A stretch of 64,000 nt of DNA from Pyropia haitanensis (GCA_008729055.1 SDUX01000020.1:98540-162539), one strand, 5' to 3'. Shown: positions 51,731 to 64,000, numbered from the stretch's first letter. Translations and numbers: made by a program. The notes: generated by a model from the sequence alone, not told the origin.

Positions 51731-54700
51731 GAAGTGTCGTTAGGGTTAGTGTGTGTTGTGGGGGAAGTGTCGTTAGGGTTAGTGTGTGTTGTGGGGGAAG
51801 TGTCGTTAGGGTTAGTGTGTGTTGTGGGGGAAGTGTCGTTAGGGTTAGTGTGTGTTGTGGGGGAAGTGTCGTTAGGGTTAGTGTGTGTTGTGGGGGAAGT
51901 GTCGTTAGGGTTAGTGTGTGTTGTGGGGGAAGTGTCGTTAGGGTTAGTGTGTGTTGTGGGGGAAGTGTCGTTAGGGTTAGTGTGTGTTGTGGGGGAAGTG
52001 TCGTTAGGGTTAGTGTGTGTTGTGGGGGAAGTGTCGTTAGGGTTAGTGTGTGTTGTGGGGGAAGTGTCGTTAGGGTTAGTGTGTGTTGTGGGGGAAGTGT
52101 CGTTAGGGTTAGTGTGTGTTGTGGGGGAAGTGTCGTTAGGGGTGTGTGTGGGGGAGTGCGTTGGGTTGTGTGTGTTGTGGGGGAAGTGTCGTTAGGGTTA
52201 GTGTGTGTTGTGGGGGAAGTGTCGTTAGGGTTAGTGTGTGTTGTGGGGGAAGTGTCGTTAGGGTTAGTGTGTGTTGTGGGGGAAGTGTCGTTAGGGTTAG
52301 TGTGTGTTGTGGGGGAAGTGTCGTTAGGGTTAGTGTGTGTTGTGGGGAAGTGTCGTTAGGGTTAGTGTGTGTTGTGGGGGAAGTGTCGTTAGGCGTTAAG
52401 GTGCTGTCTCAGCTCGTGGGGGTGCTTCGTTAGGTAGGTGTGAGAATGATCGTTAGGTAGGTTAGTTGTGGGAGTGTCTTAAGGGTGTGGGGGGACAGTT
52501 CGTTAGGTTAGTGTGTGTTGTGGGGGAAGTTCGTAGGGTTAGTGTCGTGTTGTGGGGGAAGTGTCGTTAGGGTTAGTGTGTGTTGTGGGGGAAGTGTTCG
52601 TTAGGGTTAGTGTGTGTTGTGGGGGAAGTGTCGTTAGGGTTAGTGTGTGTTGTGGGGAAGTGTCGTTAGGTTGTAGTGTGTGTTGTGGGGAATGTCGTTA
52701 GGGTTAGGTGTGTTTGTGGGGGAAGTGTCGTTAGGGTTAGTGTGTGTTGTGGGGGAAGTGTCGTTAGGGTTAGTGGTGTGGTGTTGGGGGAAGTGTCGTT
52801 AGGGTTAGTGTGTGTTGTGGGGGAAGTGTCGTTAGGGTTAGTGTCGTGTTGTGGGGGAAGTTGTCGTTAGGGTTGAGTGCGTGTGTTGTGGGGGAAGTGT
52901 CGTTAGGGTTAGTGTGTGTTGTTGGGGGACAGTGTCGTTAGGGTTAGTGTTGTTGTGGGGGAAGTGTCGTTAGGGTTAGTGTGTGTGGTTGTGGGGGAAG
53001 TGTCGTTAGGGTTAGTGTGTGTTGTGTGGGGGAAGTGTCGTTAGGGTTAGTGTGTGTTGTGGGGGAAGTGTCGTTAGGTTAGTTGTGTGTTGTGGGGGAA
53101 GTGTCGTTAGGGTTAGTGTGTGTTGTGGGGGAAGTGTCGTTAGGTTAGTGTGTGTGTGGGGGAAGTGTCGTTAGGGTTAGTGTGTGTTGTGGGGGAAGTG
53201 TGTTTAGGGTTAGTGTGTGTTGTGGGGGAAGTGTCGTTAGGGTTAGTGTGTTGTTGTGGGGGAAGTGTCGTTAGGGTTAGTGTGTGTTGTGGGGGAAGTG
53301 TCGTTAGGGTTAGTGGTGTGTTGTGGGGGAAGTGTCGTTAGGGTAGTTGTGGAAGTGTGTTGTTGTGGGGGGAAGTGTCGTTAGGGTTATGTGTGTTGTG
53401 GGGGAAAGTGTCGTTAGGAGTTAGTGTGTGTTGTGGGGGAAGTGTCGTAGGGTTTAGTGTGTTGTGGGGGAGTGTCGTTAGGGTTAGTGTGTGTTGTGGG
53501 GGAAGTGTCTTTTAGGGTTAGTGTGTGTTGTGGGGAAGTGTCGTTAGGGTTAGTGTGTGTTGTGGGGAAGTGTCGTTAGGGTTAGTGTGTGGTTGTGGGG
53601 GAAGTGTCGTTAGGGTTAGTGTGTGTTTGTGGGGGAAAGTGTCGTTAGGGTTAGTGTGTGTTTGTGGGGGAAGTGTCGTTAGGTTAGTGGTGTTGGTTTG
53701 TGGGGGAAGTGTCGTTAGGGTTAAGTGTGTGGTTGTGGGGGAAGTGTCGTTGGGTTAGTGTGTTTGTGGGGGAAGTGTCGTTAGGGTTAGTGTGTGTTGT
53801 GGGGGAAGTGTCCGTTTAGGGTTAGTGTGTGTTGTGGGGAAGTGTCGTTAGGGTTAGTGTGTGTTGTGGGGAAAGTGTCGTTAGGGTTAGTGTGTGTTGT
53901 GGGGAAGTGTCGTTAGGGTTGTGTGTGTTGTGGGGGAAGTGTCGGTTAGGGTTAGTTTGTGTTGTGGGGGAAGTGTCGTTAGGGTTGGTGTGTGTTTGTG
54001 GGGGGAAAGTGTCGTTAGGGTTAGTGTGTGTTGTGGGGGAAGTGTCGTTAGGGTTAGTGTTGTTGTGGGGGAAGTGTCGTTAGGGTTAGTGTGGTGTTGT
54101 GGGGGAAGTGTCGTTAGGGTTAGTGTGTGTTTGTGGGGGAAGTGTCGTTAGGGTTAGTGTGTGTTGTGGGGAAGTGTCGTTAGGGTTAGTGTGTGTTGTG
54201 GGGAAGTGTCGTTAGGGTTAGTGGGTGTGTGTGGGGAAGTGTCGTTAGGTTAGTGTGTGTTGTGGGGGAAGTGTCGTTAGGGGTTAGTGTGTGTTGTGGG
54301 GAAGTGTCGTTAGGGTTAGTGTGTGTTGTGGGGGAAGTGTTCCGTTAGGGTTAGTGTGTGTTGTGGGGGAAGTGTCGTTAGGGTTAGTTAGTGTGTTTGT
54401 GGGGAATGTTCGTTAGGGTTAGTGTGTGTTGTGGGGGAAGTGTCGTTAGGGTTAGTGTGTGTTGTGGGGAAGTGTCGTTAGGGTTAGTTGTGTGTTGTGG
54501 GGGAAGTGTCGTTAGGGTTAGTTGTGTGTTGTGTGGGGAAGTGTGCGTTAGGGTTAGTGTGTGTTGTGGGGGAAGTGTCGTTAGGGTTAGTGGTGTGTTG
54601 TGGGGGAAGTGTCGTTAGGGTTAGTGTGTGTTGTGGGGAAAGTGTCGTTAGGGTTAGTGTGTGTTGTGGGGAAGTGTCGTTAGGGTTAGTGTGTGTTGTG

Positions 54701-57700
54701 GGGGAAGTGTCGTTAGGGTTAGTGTGTGTTGTGGGGGAAGTGTCGTTAGGGTTAGTGTGTGTTGTGGGGGAAGTGTCGTTAGGGTTAGTGTGTGTTGTGG
54801 GGGGAAGTGTCGTTAGGGTTAGTGGTGTGTTGTGGGGAAGTGTCGTTAGGGTAGTGTGTGTTGTGGGGGAAGTGTCGTTAGGGTTAGTGTGTGTTGTGGG
54901 GGAAGTGTCGTTAGGGTTAGTGTGTGTTGGTGGGGGAAGTGTCGTTAGGGTTAGTGTGTGTTGTGGGGGAAGTGTCGTTAGGGTTAGTGTGTGTTGTGGG
55001 GGAAGTGTCGTTAGGGTTAGTGTGTGTTGTGGGGGAAGTGTCGTTAGGGTTAGTGTGTGTTGTGGGGGAAGTTGTCGTTAGGGTTAGTGTGTGTTGGTGG
55101 GGGAAGTGTCGTTAGGGTTAGTGTGTGTTGTGGGGGAAGTGTCGTTAGGGTTAGTGTGTGTTGTGGGGGAAGTGTCGTTAGGGTTAGTGTGTGTTGTGGG
55201 GAAGTTTCGTTAGGGTTAGTGTGTGTTGTGGGGAAGTGTCGTTAGGGTTTGTGTGTGTTGTGGGGAAGTGTCGTTAGGGTTAGTGGTGTGTGGGGAAGTG
55301 TCGTAGGGTTAGTGTGTGTGTGGAAGTGTCGTTAGGGTTAGTGTGTGTTGTGGGGAAGTGTCGTTAGGGTTAGTGTGTGTTGTGGGGGAAGTGTCGTTAG
55401 GGTTAGTGTGTGTTGTGGGGAAGTGGTCGTTAGGGTTAGTGTGTGTTGTGGGGAAGTGTCGTTTAGGGTTAGTGTGTGTTGTGGGGGAAGTGTCGTTAGG
55501 GTTAGTGTGTGTTGTGGGGAAGTGTCGTTAGGGTTAGTGTGTGTTGTGGGGGAAGTGTCGTTAGGGTTAGTGTGTGTTGTGGGGGAAGTGTCGTTAGGGT
55601 TAGTGTGTGTTGTGGGGAAGTGTCGTTAGGGTTAGTGTGTGTTGTGGGGGAGTGTCGTTAGGGTTAGTGTGTGTTGTGGGGGAAGTGTCGTTAGGGTTAG
55701 TGTGTGTTGGTGGGGGAAGTGTCGTTAGGGTTAGTGTGTGTTGTGGGGAAGTGTCGTTAGGGTTAGTGTGTGTTTGTGGGGGAAGTGTCGTTAGGGTTAG
55801 TGTGTGTTGTGGGGGAAGTGTCGTTAGGGTTAGTGTGTGTTGTGGGGGAAGTGTCGTTAGGGTTAGTGTGTGTTGTGGGGGAAGTGTCGTTAGGGTTAGT
55901 GTGTGTGTGGGGGAAGGTGTCGTTAGGTTAGTGTGTGTTGTTGGGGAAGTGTCGTTAGGGTTAGTGTGTGTTGTGGGGGAAGTGTCCGTTAGGCGTTAGT
56001 GTGTGTTGTGGGGGGAAGTGTCGTTAGGGTTAGTGTGTGTTGTGGGGAAGTGTCCGTTAGGGTTAGTGTGTGTTGGTGGGGAGAAGTGTCGTTAGGGTTA
56101 GTGTGTGTTGTGGGGGAAGTGTCGTTAGGGGTTAGTGTGTGTTGTGGGGGAAGTGTCGTTAGGGTTAGTGTTGTTGTGGGGAAGTGTCGTTAGGGTTAGT
56201 GTGTGTTGTGGGGGAAGTGTCGTTAGGGTTAGTGGTGTGTTGTGGGGAAGTGTCGTTAGGGTTAGTGTGTGTTGTGGGGGAAGTGTCGTTAGGGTTATGT
56301 GTGTGTTGTGGGGGAAGTGTCGTTAGGGTTAGTGTGTGTTGTGGGGAGTGTCGTTAGGGTTAGTGTGTGTTGTGGGGAAGTGTCGTTAGGGTTAGTGGTG
56401 TGTTGTGGGGGAGTGTCGTTAGGGTTAGTGTGTGTTGGTGGGGAAGTGTCGTTAGGGTTAGTGTGTGTTGTGGGGGAAGTGTCGTTAGGGTTAGTGTGTG
56501 TTGTGGGGAAGTGTCGTTAGGGTTAGTGTGTGTTGTGGGGGAAGTGTCGTTAGGGTTAGTGTGTGTTGTGGGGGAAGTTGTCGTTAGGGTTAGTGTGTGT
56601 TGTGGGGAAGTGTCGTTAGGGTTAGTGTGTGTTGTGGGGGAAGTGTCGTTAGGGTTAGTGTGTGTTGTGGGGGAGTGTCGTTAGGCGTTAGTGTGTGTTG
56701 TGGGGGAAGTGTCGTTAGGGTTGTGTGTGTTGTGGGGGAAGTGTCGTTAGGGTTAGTGTGTGTTGTGGGAAGTGTCGTTGGGTTAGTGTGTGTTGTGGGG
56801 GAAGTGTCGTTAGGGTTAGTGTGTGTTGTGGGGAAGTGTCGTTAGGGTTAGTGTGTGTTGTGGGGAAGTGTCGTTAGGGTTAGTGTGTGTTGTGGGGGAA
56901 GTGTCGTTAGGGTTAGTGTGTGTTGTGGGGAAGTGTCGTTAGGGTTAGTTGTGTGTGTGGGAAGTTCGTTAGGGTTAGTGTGGTGTGTGGGGAGTGTCGT
57001 AGGGTTAGTGTGTGTTGTGGGGGAAGTGTCGTTAGGTTAGTGTGTGTTGTGGGGAAGTGTCGTTAGGGTTAGTGTGTGTTGTGGGGGAAGTGGTCGTAGG
57101 GTTAGTGTGTGTTGTGGGGGAATTGTCGTTAGGGTTAGTGTGTGTTGTGGGGGAAGTGTCGTTAGGCGTTAGTGTGTGTTGTGGGGGAAGTGTCGTTAGG
57201 GTTAGTAGTGTGTTGGTGGGGGAAGTGTCGTTAGGGTTATGGGTGTGTTGTGGGGGAAGTGTCGTTAGGGTTAGTGTGTGTTGTGGGGGAAGTGTCGTTA
57301 GGGTTAGTGTGTGTTGTGGGGGAAGTGTCGTTAGGGTTAGTGTGTGTTGTGGGGGAAGTGTCGTTAGGGTTAGTGTGTGTTGTGGGGGAAGTGTCGTTAG
57401 GGTTAGTGTGTGTTGTGGGGGAAGTGTCGTTAGGGTTAGTGTGTTGTTGTGGGGGAAGTGTCGTTAGGGTTAGTGTGTGTTGTGGGGGCGAAGTGTCGTT
57501 AGGGTTAGTGGTGTTGTTTGGGGGAAGTGTTCGTTAGGGTTAGTGTGTGTTGTGGGGGAAGTGTCGTTAGGGTTAGTGTGTGTTGTGGGGGAAGTGTCGT
57601 TAGGGTTAGTGTTGTTTGTGGGGGAAGTGTTCGTTAGGGTTAGTGTGTGTTGTGGGGAAGTGTCGTTAGGGTTAGTGTGTGTTTGGGGAAGTGTCGTTAG

Positions 57701-60700
57701 GTTAGTGTGTGTTGTGGGGGAAGTGTCGTTAGGGTTAGTGTGTGTTGTGGGGGAAGTGTCGTTAGGGTTAGTGTGTGTTGTGGGGGAAGTGTCGTTAGGG
57801 TTAGTGTGTGTTGTGGGGGAAGTGTCGTAGGTTAGTGTGGTTGTGGGGGAAGTGTCGTTTAGGGTTAGTGTGTGTTGTGGGGGAGTGTCGTTAGGTTAGT
57901 GTGTGTTGTGGGGAAGTGTCGTTAGGGTTAGTGTGTGTTGTGGGGGAAGTGTCGTTAGGGTTAGTGTGTGTTGTGGGGGAAGTGTCGTTAGGGTTAGTGT
58001 GTGTTGTGGGGGAGTGTCGTTAGGGGTTAGTGTGTGTTGTGGGGGAAGTGTCGTTAGGGTTAGTGTGTGTTGTGGGGGAAGTGTCGTTAGGGTTAGTGTG
58101 TGTTGTGGGGGAAGTGTCGTTAGGGTTAAGTGTGTGTTGTGGGGAATGTCGTTAGGGTTAGTAGTGTGTTGTGGGGGAAGTGTCGTTAGGGTTAGTGTCG
58201 TGTTGTGGGGGAAGTGTCGTTAGGGTTAGTGTGTGTTGTGGGGGAAGTGTCGTTAGGGTTAAGTGTGTGTTGTGGGGAGAAGTGTCGTTAGGGTTAGTGT
58301 GTGTTGTTGGGGGAAGTGTTAGGTTAGTGTGGTTTGGGAAGTGTCGTTTAGGGTTAGTGTGTGTTTGTGGGGAAGTGTCGTTAGGGTTAGTGTGTTGTGG
58401 GGAAGTGTCGTTAGGGTTAGTGTGTGTTGTGGGGGAAGTGTCGTTAGGGTTAGTGTGTGTTGTGGGGGAAGTGTCGTTAGGGTTAGTGTGTGTTGTGGGG
58501 AAGTGTCGTTAGGGTTAGTGTGTGTTGTGGGGAAGTGTCGTTAGGGTTAGTGTGTTTGTGGGGGAAGTGTCGTTAGGGTTAGTGTGTGTTGTGGGGGAAG
58601 TGTCGTTAGGGTTAGTGTGTGTGTGGGGGAAGTGTCGTTAGGGTTAGTGTGTTTGTGGGGGAAGTGTCGTTGGGTTAGTGTGTGTTGTGGGGGAAGTGTC
58701 GTTGGGTTAGTGTGTGTTGTGGGGGAAGTGTCTTGTAGTGTGTGGTGGGGAAGTGTCGTTAGGGTTAGTGTGTGTTGTGGGGGAAGTGTCGTTAGGGTTA
58801 GTGTGTGTTGTGGGGGAAGTGTCGTTAGGTGTAGTGTGTGTTGTGGGGGAAGTGTCGTTAGGGTTAAGTGTGGTGTTGTGGGGGAAGTGTCGTTAGGGTT
58901 AGTGTGTGTTTGGGGGAAAGTGTCGTTAGGGTTAGTGTGTGTTGTGGGGGAAGTTGTCGTTAGGGTTAGTGTGTGTTGGTGGGGGAAGTGTCGTTAGGGT
59001 TAGTGTGTGTTGTGGGTGGAAGTGTCGTTAGGGTTAGTGTGTGTTGTGGGGGAAGTGTCGTTAGGGTTAGTGTGTGTTGTGGGGGAAGTGTCGTTAGGGT
59101 TAGTGTGTGTTGTGGGGGAAGTGTCGTTGGGTTGTGTGTGTTGTGGGGGAAGTGTCGTTAGGGTTAGTGTGTGTTGTGGCGGGACAGTGTCGTTAGGGTT
59201 AGTGTGTGTTGTGGGGGAAGTGTCGTTTGGGTTAGTGTGTGTTGTGGGGGAAGTGTCGTTAAGGGTTAGTGTGTGTTGTGGTGGGAAGTGTCCGTTAGGG
59301 TTAGTGTGTGTTGTGGGGGGAAGTGTCGTTTAGGGTTAGTGTGTGTGTGGTGGGAAGTGTCGTTAGGGTTAGTGTGTGTTGTGGGGGAAGTGTGTCGTTA
59401 GGCGTTAGTGTGTGTTGTGGGGGAAGTGTCGTTAGGGTTAGTGTTGTGTTGTGGGGGAAGTGTCGTTAGCGGTTAGTGTGTGTTTTGGGGGAAGTGTCGT
59501 TAGGCGTTAGTGTGTGTTGTGGGGAAGTGTTCGTTAGGGTTAGTGTGTGTTGTGGGGTAAGTGTCGTTAGGGTTAGTGTCTGTGTTGTGGGGGAAGTGTC
59601 GTTAGGTTAATGAAGTGTGTAAGCTTGTGGGTTGGCGCAAAGTGTCGTTAGGGTTAAGTGTGTGTTGTGGGGGAAGTGTCGTTAGGGTTAGTGTGTGTTG
59701 TGGGGGAAGTGTCGTTAGGGTTAGTGGTGTGTTTGTGGGGGAAGGTGTCGTTCAGCGGTTAGTGTGTGTTGTGGGGAAGTTCGTCGTTAGGTTAGTGTGT
59801 TGTTGCGGGGAAGTGTCGTTAGGGTTAGTGTTCGGGTGGGGTTGGGTGGGGGTTTTTTTGGTTGGGGAAGTGTGTCGGTTAGGGTTAGTGGTGTGTTGTG
59901 GGGAAGTGTCGTTAGGGTTAGTGTGTGTTGTGGGGTGGTCGTTAGGTTAGTGTGTCTCTGTGGGGGAGATGTTCCGTTAGGGTTAGTGTGTGTTGGTGGG
60001 GAAGTGTCGTTAGGGTTAGTGTGTGTTTGTGGGGAAGTGTCGTTTAGGTTAGTGTGTGTGTGGGGAAAGTGTCGTAGGGTTAGTGTGTGTTGTGGGGAAG
60101 TGTCGTTAGGGTTAGTGTGTGTTGTGGGGAAGGTCGTTAGGTTAGTGTGTGTTGGGGGGAAGTGTCGTTAGGGTTAGTGTGTGTTTGTGGGGGAAGTGCG
60201 TTAGGGTTAGTGTGTGTTGTGGGGAAGTGTCGTTAGGTTAGTGTTGGTGTTGTGGGGGGAAGTGTCGTTAGGGTTAGTTGTGTGTTGTGGGGGAGAGTGT
60301 GTTAGGGTTAGTGTGTGTTTGTGGGGGAAGTGTCGTTAGGGTTAGTGTGGTGTTGTGGGGGAAGTGTCGTTAGGGTTAGTGTGTGTTGTGGGGGAAGTGT
60401 CGTTAGGGTTAGTGTGTGTTGTGGGGGGAAGTGTCGTTAGGGTTAGTGTGTGTTGTGGGGGAAGTGTCGTTAGGGTTAGTGTGTTATGTGGGGAAGTGTC
60501 GTTAGGGTTAAGTGTGTGTTTGTGGGGGAAGTGTCGTTTAGGGTTTGTGTGTGTTGTGGGGAAGTGTCGTTGGGTTAGTGTGTGTTGTGGGGGAAGTGTC
60601 GTTAGGGTTATGTGTGTTGTGGGGAAGTCGTTGGGTTAGTGTGTGTTGTGGGGGAAGTGTCGTTAGGTTAGTGTGTGTTGTGGGGGAAGTGTCGTTAGGG

Positions 60701-63700
60701 TTAGTGTGTGGTTGGTGGGGGAAGTGTCGTTAGGGTTAGTGTGTGTTGTGGGGGAAGTGTCGTTAGGGTTAGTGTTGTTGTGGGGGTAAGTGTCGTTAGG
60801 GTTAGTGTGTGTTTGTGGGGGAAGTGTCGTTAGGGTTAGTGTGTGTTGTGGGGAAGTGTCGTTAGGGTTAGTGTGTGTTGTGGGGGAATGTGTCGTTAGG
60901 GTTAGTGTGTGTTTGTGGGGGAAGTGTCGTTAGGGTAGTGTGTGTTGTGGGGGAAGTGTCGTTAGGGTTAGTGTGTGTTGTGGGGGAAGTGTCGTCTAGG
61001 GTTAGTGTGTTGTTGTGGGGGAAGTGTCGTTAGGGTTAGTGTGTGTTGTGGGGAAGTGTCGTTAGGGTTAGTGTGTGTTGTGGGGGAAGTGTCGTTAGGG
61101 TTAGCTGTGTGTTGTGGGGTAAGTGTCGTTAGGGTTAGTGTGTGTTGTGGGTGGAAGTGTCGTTAGGGTTAGTGTGTGTTGTGGGGGAAGTGTCGTTAGG
61201 CGTTAGTTGGTGTGTTGTGGGGGAAGTGTCGTTAGGGTTAGTGTGTGTTGTGGGGGAAGTGTCGTTAGGGTTAGTGTGTGTTGTGGGGGAAGTGTCGTTA
61301 GGGTTAGGTGTGTGTTGTGGGGGAAGTGTCGTTAGGTCGTTAGTGGGGTGTGGCCTTGTGGGGTTGAAGTGTAGTGTAGGTGTTAGTGTGTTTGTGGGGT
61401 AAGTGTCGTTAGGGTTAGTGTGTGTTGTGGGGGAAGTGTCGTTTAGGGTTAGTGTGTTGTTGTGGGGAAGTTGTCGTTAGGGTTAGTGTGTGTTGTGGGG
61501 GAAGTGTCGTTAGGTTAGTGTTGTGTTGTGGGGGAAGTGTCGTTAGGGTTAGTGTGTGTTGTGGGGGAAGTGTCGTTAGGGTTAGTGTGGTGTTGGGGGG
61601 AGTGTCGTTAGGGTTAGTGTGTGTTTGGGGGAAGTGTCGTTAGGGTTAGTGGTGTGTTTGTGGGGGAAGTGTCGTTAGGGTTAGTGTGTGTTGTGGGGGA
61701 GTTCGTTAGGGTTAGTTGTTGTTGTGGGGGAAGGTCGTTAGGGTTAGTGTGTGTTGTGGGGGAAGTGTCGTTAGGGTTAGTGTGTGTTGTGGGGGAAGTG
61801 TCGTTAGGGTTAGTGTGTGTTGTGGGGGAAGTGTCGTTAGGGTTAGTGTGTGTTGTGGGGGAAGTGTCGTTTAGGGTTAGTGTGTGTTGTGGGGGAAGTG
61901 TCGTTAGGTTAGTGTGTGTTGTGGGGAAGTGTCGTTCAGGGTTAGTGTGTGTGTTGTGGGGAGAGTGTGAGTGTCGTTAGGGTTAGTGTGTGTTGTGGGG
62001 GAAGTGTCGTTAGGGTTAGTGTTGTTGTGGGGGAAGTGTCGTTAGCGGTTAGTGGTGTGTTGTGGGGGAAGTGTCGTTAGGGTTAGTGTGTGTTGTGGGG
62101 AAGTGTCGTTAGGTTAGTGTGTGTTGTGGGGGAAGTGTCGTTAGGGTTAGTGTGTGTTGTGGGGGAAGCTGTCGTTAGGGTTAGTGTGTGTTTGTGGGGG
62201 AAGTGTCGTTAGGGTTAGTGTGTGTTGTGGGGGAAGTGTCGTTAGGGTTAGTGTGTGTTGTGGGGGAAGTGTCGTTAGGGTTAGTGTGTGTGTGGGGGAA
62301 GTGTCGTTAGGGTTAGTGTGTGTTTGTGGGGAAGTGTCGTTAGTGGTTAGTGTGTGTTGTGGGGGAAGTGTCGTTTAGGGTTAGTGTGTGTTGTGTGGGG
62401 AAGTGTCGTTAGGGTTGAGTGTGTGTGTGGGGGAAGTGTCGTTAGGGTTAGTGTGTGTTGTGGGGAAGTGTCGTTAGGGTTAGTGTGTGTTGTGGGGGAA
62501 GTGTCGTTAGGTTAGTGTGTGTTGTGGAGGGAAGTGTCCGTTAGGGTTAGTGTGTTGTTGTGGGGAAGTGTCGTTAGGGTTAGTGTGTGTTGTGGGGGAA
62601 GTGTCGTTAGGGTTAGTGTGTGTTGTGGGGAAGTGTCGTTAGGGTTAGTGTGTGTTGTGGGGGAAGTGTTCGTTGAGGGTTAGTGTGTGTTGTGGGGGAA
62701 GTGTCGTTAGGGTTAGTGTGTGTTGTGGGGGAAGTGTCGTTAGGGTTAGTGTGTGTTGTGGGGGAAGTGTCGTTAGGGTTAGTGTGTGTGTGGGGGAAGT
62801 GTCGTTAGGGTAGTGTGTGTTGTGGGGGAAGTGTCGTTAGGGTTAGTGTGTGTTGTGGGGAAGTGTCGTTAGGGTTAGTGTGTGTTGTTGGGGAAGTGTC
62901 GTTAGGGTTTAGTGTGTGTTGTGGGGGAGTGTCGTTAGGGTTTAGTGTGTGTTGTGGGGGAAGTGTCGTTAGGGTTAGTGTGTGTTGTGGGCGAAGTGTC
63001 GTTAGGGTTAGTGTGTGTTGTGGGGGAAGTGTCGTTAGGGTTAGTGGTGTGTGTGTGGGGAAGTGTCGTTTAGGGTTGTGTGTGTTGTGGGGGAAGTGTC
63101 GTTAGGGTTAGTGTGTGTTGTGGGGAAGTGTCGTTAGGGTTAGTGGTTGGTATGTGGGGGAAGTGTCGTTAGGGTTAGTGTGTGTTGTGGGGGAAGTGTC
63201 GTTAGGGTTAGTGTGTGTTGTGGGAAGTGTCGTTAGGGTTAGTGTGTGTTGTGGGGGAAGTGTCGTTAGGGTTTAGTGTGTGTTGTGGGGAAGTGTCGTT
63301 AGGGTTAGTGTGTGTTGTGGGGGAAGTGTCGTTAGGGTTAGTGTGTGTTGTGGGGAAGTGTCGTTAGGGTTATGTGTGTTTGTGGGGAAGTGTCGTTAGG
63401 GTTTAGTGTGTGTTGTGGGGAAGTGTCGTTAGGGTTAAGTGTGTGTTGTGCGGGGATGTCGTTAGGGTAGTGTGTGTTGTGGGGAAGTGGTCGTTAGGTT
63501 AGTGTGTTGCAGTGTCGTAGGGTAGTTGTGGGTGGGAAGTGGTCGTTAGGGTTAGTGTGTTTGTGGGGAAGTGTCGTTAGGAGTTAGTGTGTGTTGTGGG
63601 GAAGTGTCGAGGGTTAGTGTGTGTTGTGGGGGAAGTGTTCCGCTTAGGGTTAGTGTGTGTTGTGGGGGAGTTCGTTAGGGTTAGATGTGTGTTGTGGGGG

Positions 63701-64000
63701 ACAGTGTCGTTAGGGTTAGTGTGTGTTGTGGGGGAGTTCGTTAGGGGTAGTGTGTGTTGTGGGGCGAAGTGTCGTTAGGTGTAGTGTGGGTTGTGGGGAA
63801 GTGTCGTTAGGGGTCTAGTGGTGTGTTGTGGGGGAAGTGTCGTTAGGGTTAGTGTGTTTGTGGGGAAGTGTCGTTGCGGTTAGTGTAGTGTTGTGGGGAA
63901 GTGTCGTTAGGGTAGTGTGTGTTGTGGGGGAAGTGTCTTGGGTAGTGTGTGTTGTGGGGAAAGTGTCGTTAGGGTTAGTGTGTGTTGTGGGGGAGTGTCG
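51731..64000. repeat. 33-bp subtelomeric satellite containing TTAGGGTTAG, about 370 units
   Basis: The unit is GTGTCGTTAGGGTTAGTGTG followed by TGTTGTGGGGGAA (33 bases). The first dozen copies (to 52139) are perfect; a variant GTGTGTGGGGGAGTGCGTTG-type unit breaks the array at about 52140-52170, and beyond 52390 many copies differ by single-base gains and losses. Each unit holds TTAGGGTTAG, i.e. one and a half vertebrate-type telomere repeats. The G-rich strand runs left to right, as expected at the right end of a chromosome. 33 is divisible by 3, so spurious frames of VVRVSVCCGGS and EVSLGLVCVVG appear; none is a gene. The array continues past the window. Confidence 0.95.

Noticed and set aside
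51646..63778. Many open frames repeating VVRVSVCCGGS or EVSLGLVCVVG
   Set aside because: The 33-bp satellite is a multiple of three without stops; the frames are translations of telomere-like DNA.
51731..64000. CRISPR-like array of short direct repeats
   Set aside because: There are no unique spacers; units are contiguous, and the genome is eukaryotic.

Overview
This is a eukaryotic nuclear window: spliceosomal introns are visible (donors mostly GTACGT or GTGCGT, acceptors ending CAG or TAG), the products include mitochondrial, peroxisomal and apparently plastid-directed proteins, and there is a Pol III-type tRNA gene. It is extremely rich in G and C, with long G or C homopolymers and GCC/GGC runs coding alanine and glycine tracts. 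A photosynthetic eukaryote is indicated by a protein with a plastid-type leader and by an AMPK beta subunit with a glycogen/starch-binding module. A tRNA-Gln interrupted in its T-loop and a Hint (hedgehog-type) fusion both recall red algae, so a Bangiophyte-like red alga is my best guess. This is an inference; no organism marker proves it.

Layout. 1-2.2 kb holds no gene I can support. 2.2-6.5 kb: an acidic nuclear protein (-), an NDUFAF2/NDUFA12-like complex I assembly factor (+) and a 76-residue protein (-). 7.2-9.5 kb: a 205-bp TIR element and a 50-bp minisatellite. 9.5-22.4 kb: a Nudix hydrolase (+), a membrane protein (-), the complex I 21-kDa subunit (+), a PEX6-like AAA ATPase (-), tRNA-Gln with a T-loop intron (-), TIM23 (-) and a second membrane protein (-). 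23-33.7 kb: an Ala-rich protein (+), a hAT-like TIR element, an SNase-domain nuclease (+), a THUMP/RlmL-type RNA methyltransferase (-), a DUF4336-like protein (-) and a secreted Cys-rich protein (+). 34.7-50 kb: a probable plastid protein (+), an unknown protein (-), a bZIP-like protein (-), an arylamine N-acetyltransferase (+), a pair of nested TIR elements, a glucose/sorbosone-dehydrogenase-Hint fusion (+) and the AMPK/SnRK1 beta subunit (-). 50.4-51.2 kb: a SET-domain protein (+). From 51.73 kb to the window end is a single 33-bp satellite carrying TTAGGGTTAG, so the right side is very probably subtelomeric.

Several products serve organelles (complex I subunit, complex I assembly factor, TIM23, PEX6, plastid-leader protein), but strands alternate and I see no operon-like organisation; most neighbours are divergent or convergent.

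Caveat for every GC-rich gene: reading frames often break at G or C runs of 8-20 bases, exactly where sequencing and assembly err. I therefore give whole gene spans and say where the frame changes. Four genes can be read without any such break and are the most trustworthy models: the complex I 21-kDa subunit, the probable plastid protein, the AMPK beta subunit and the secreted Cys-rich protein. The two membrane proteins and the SET protein are also uninterrupted.
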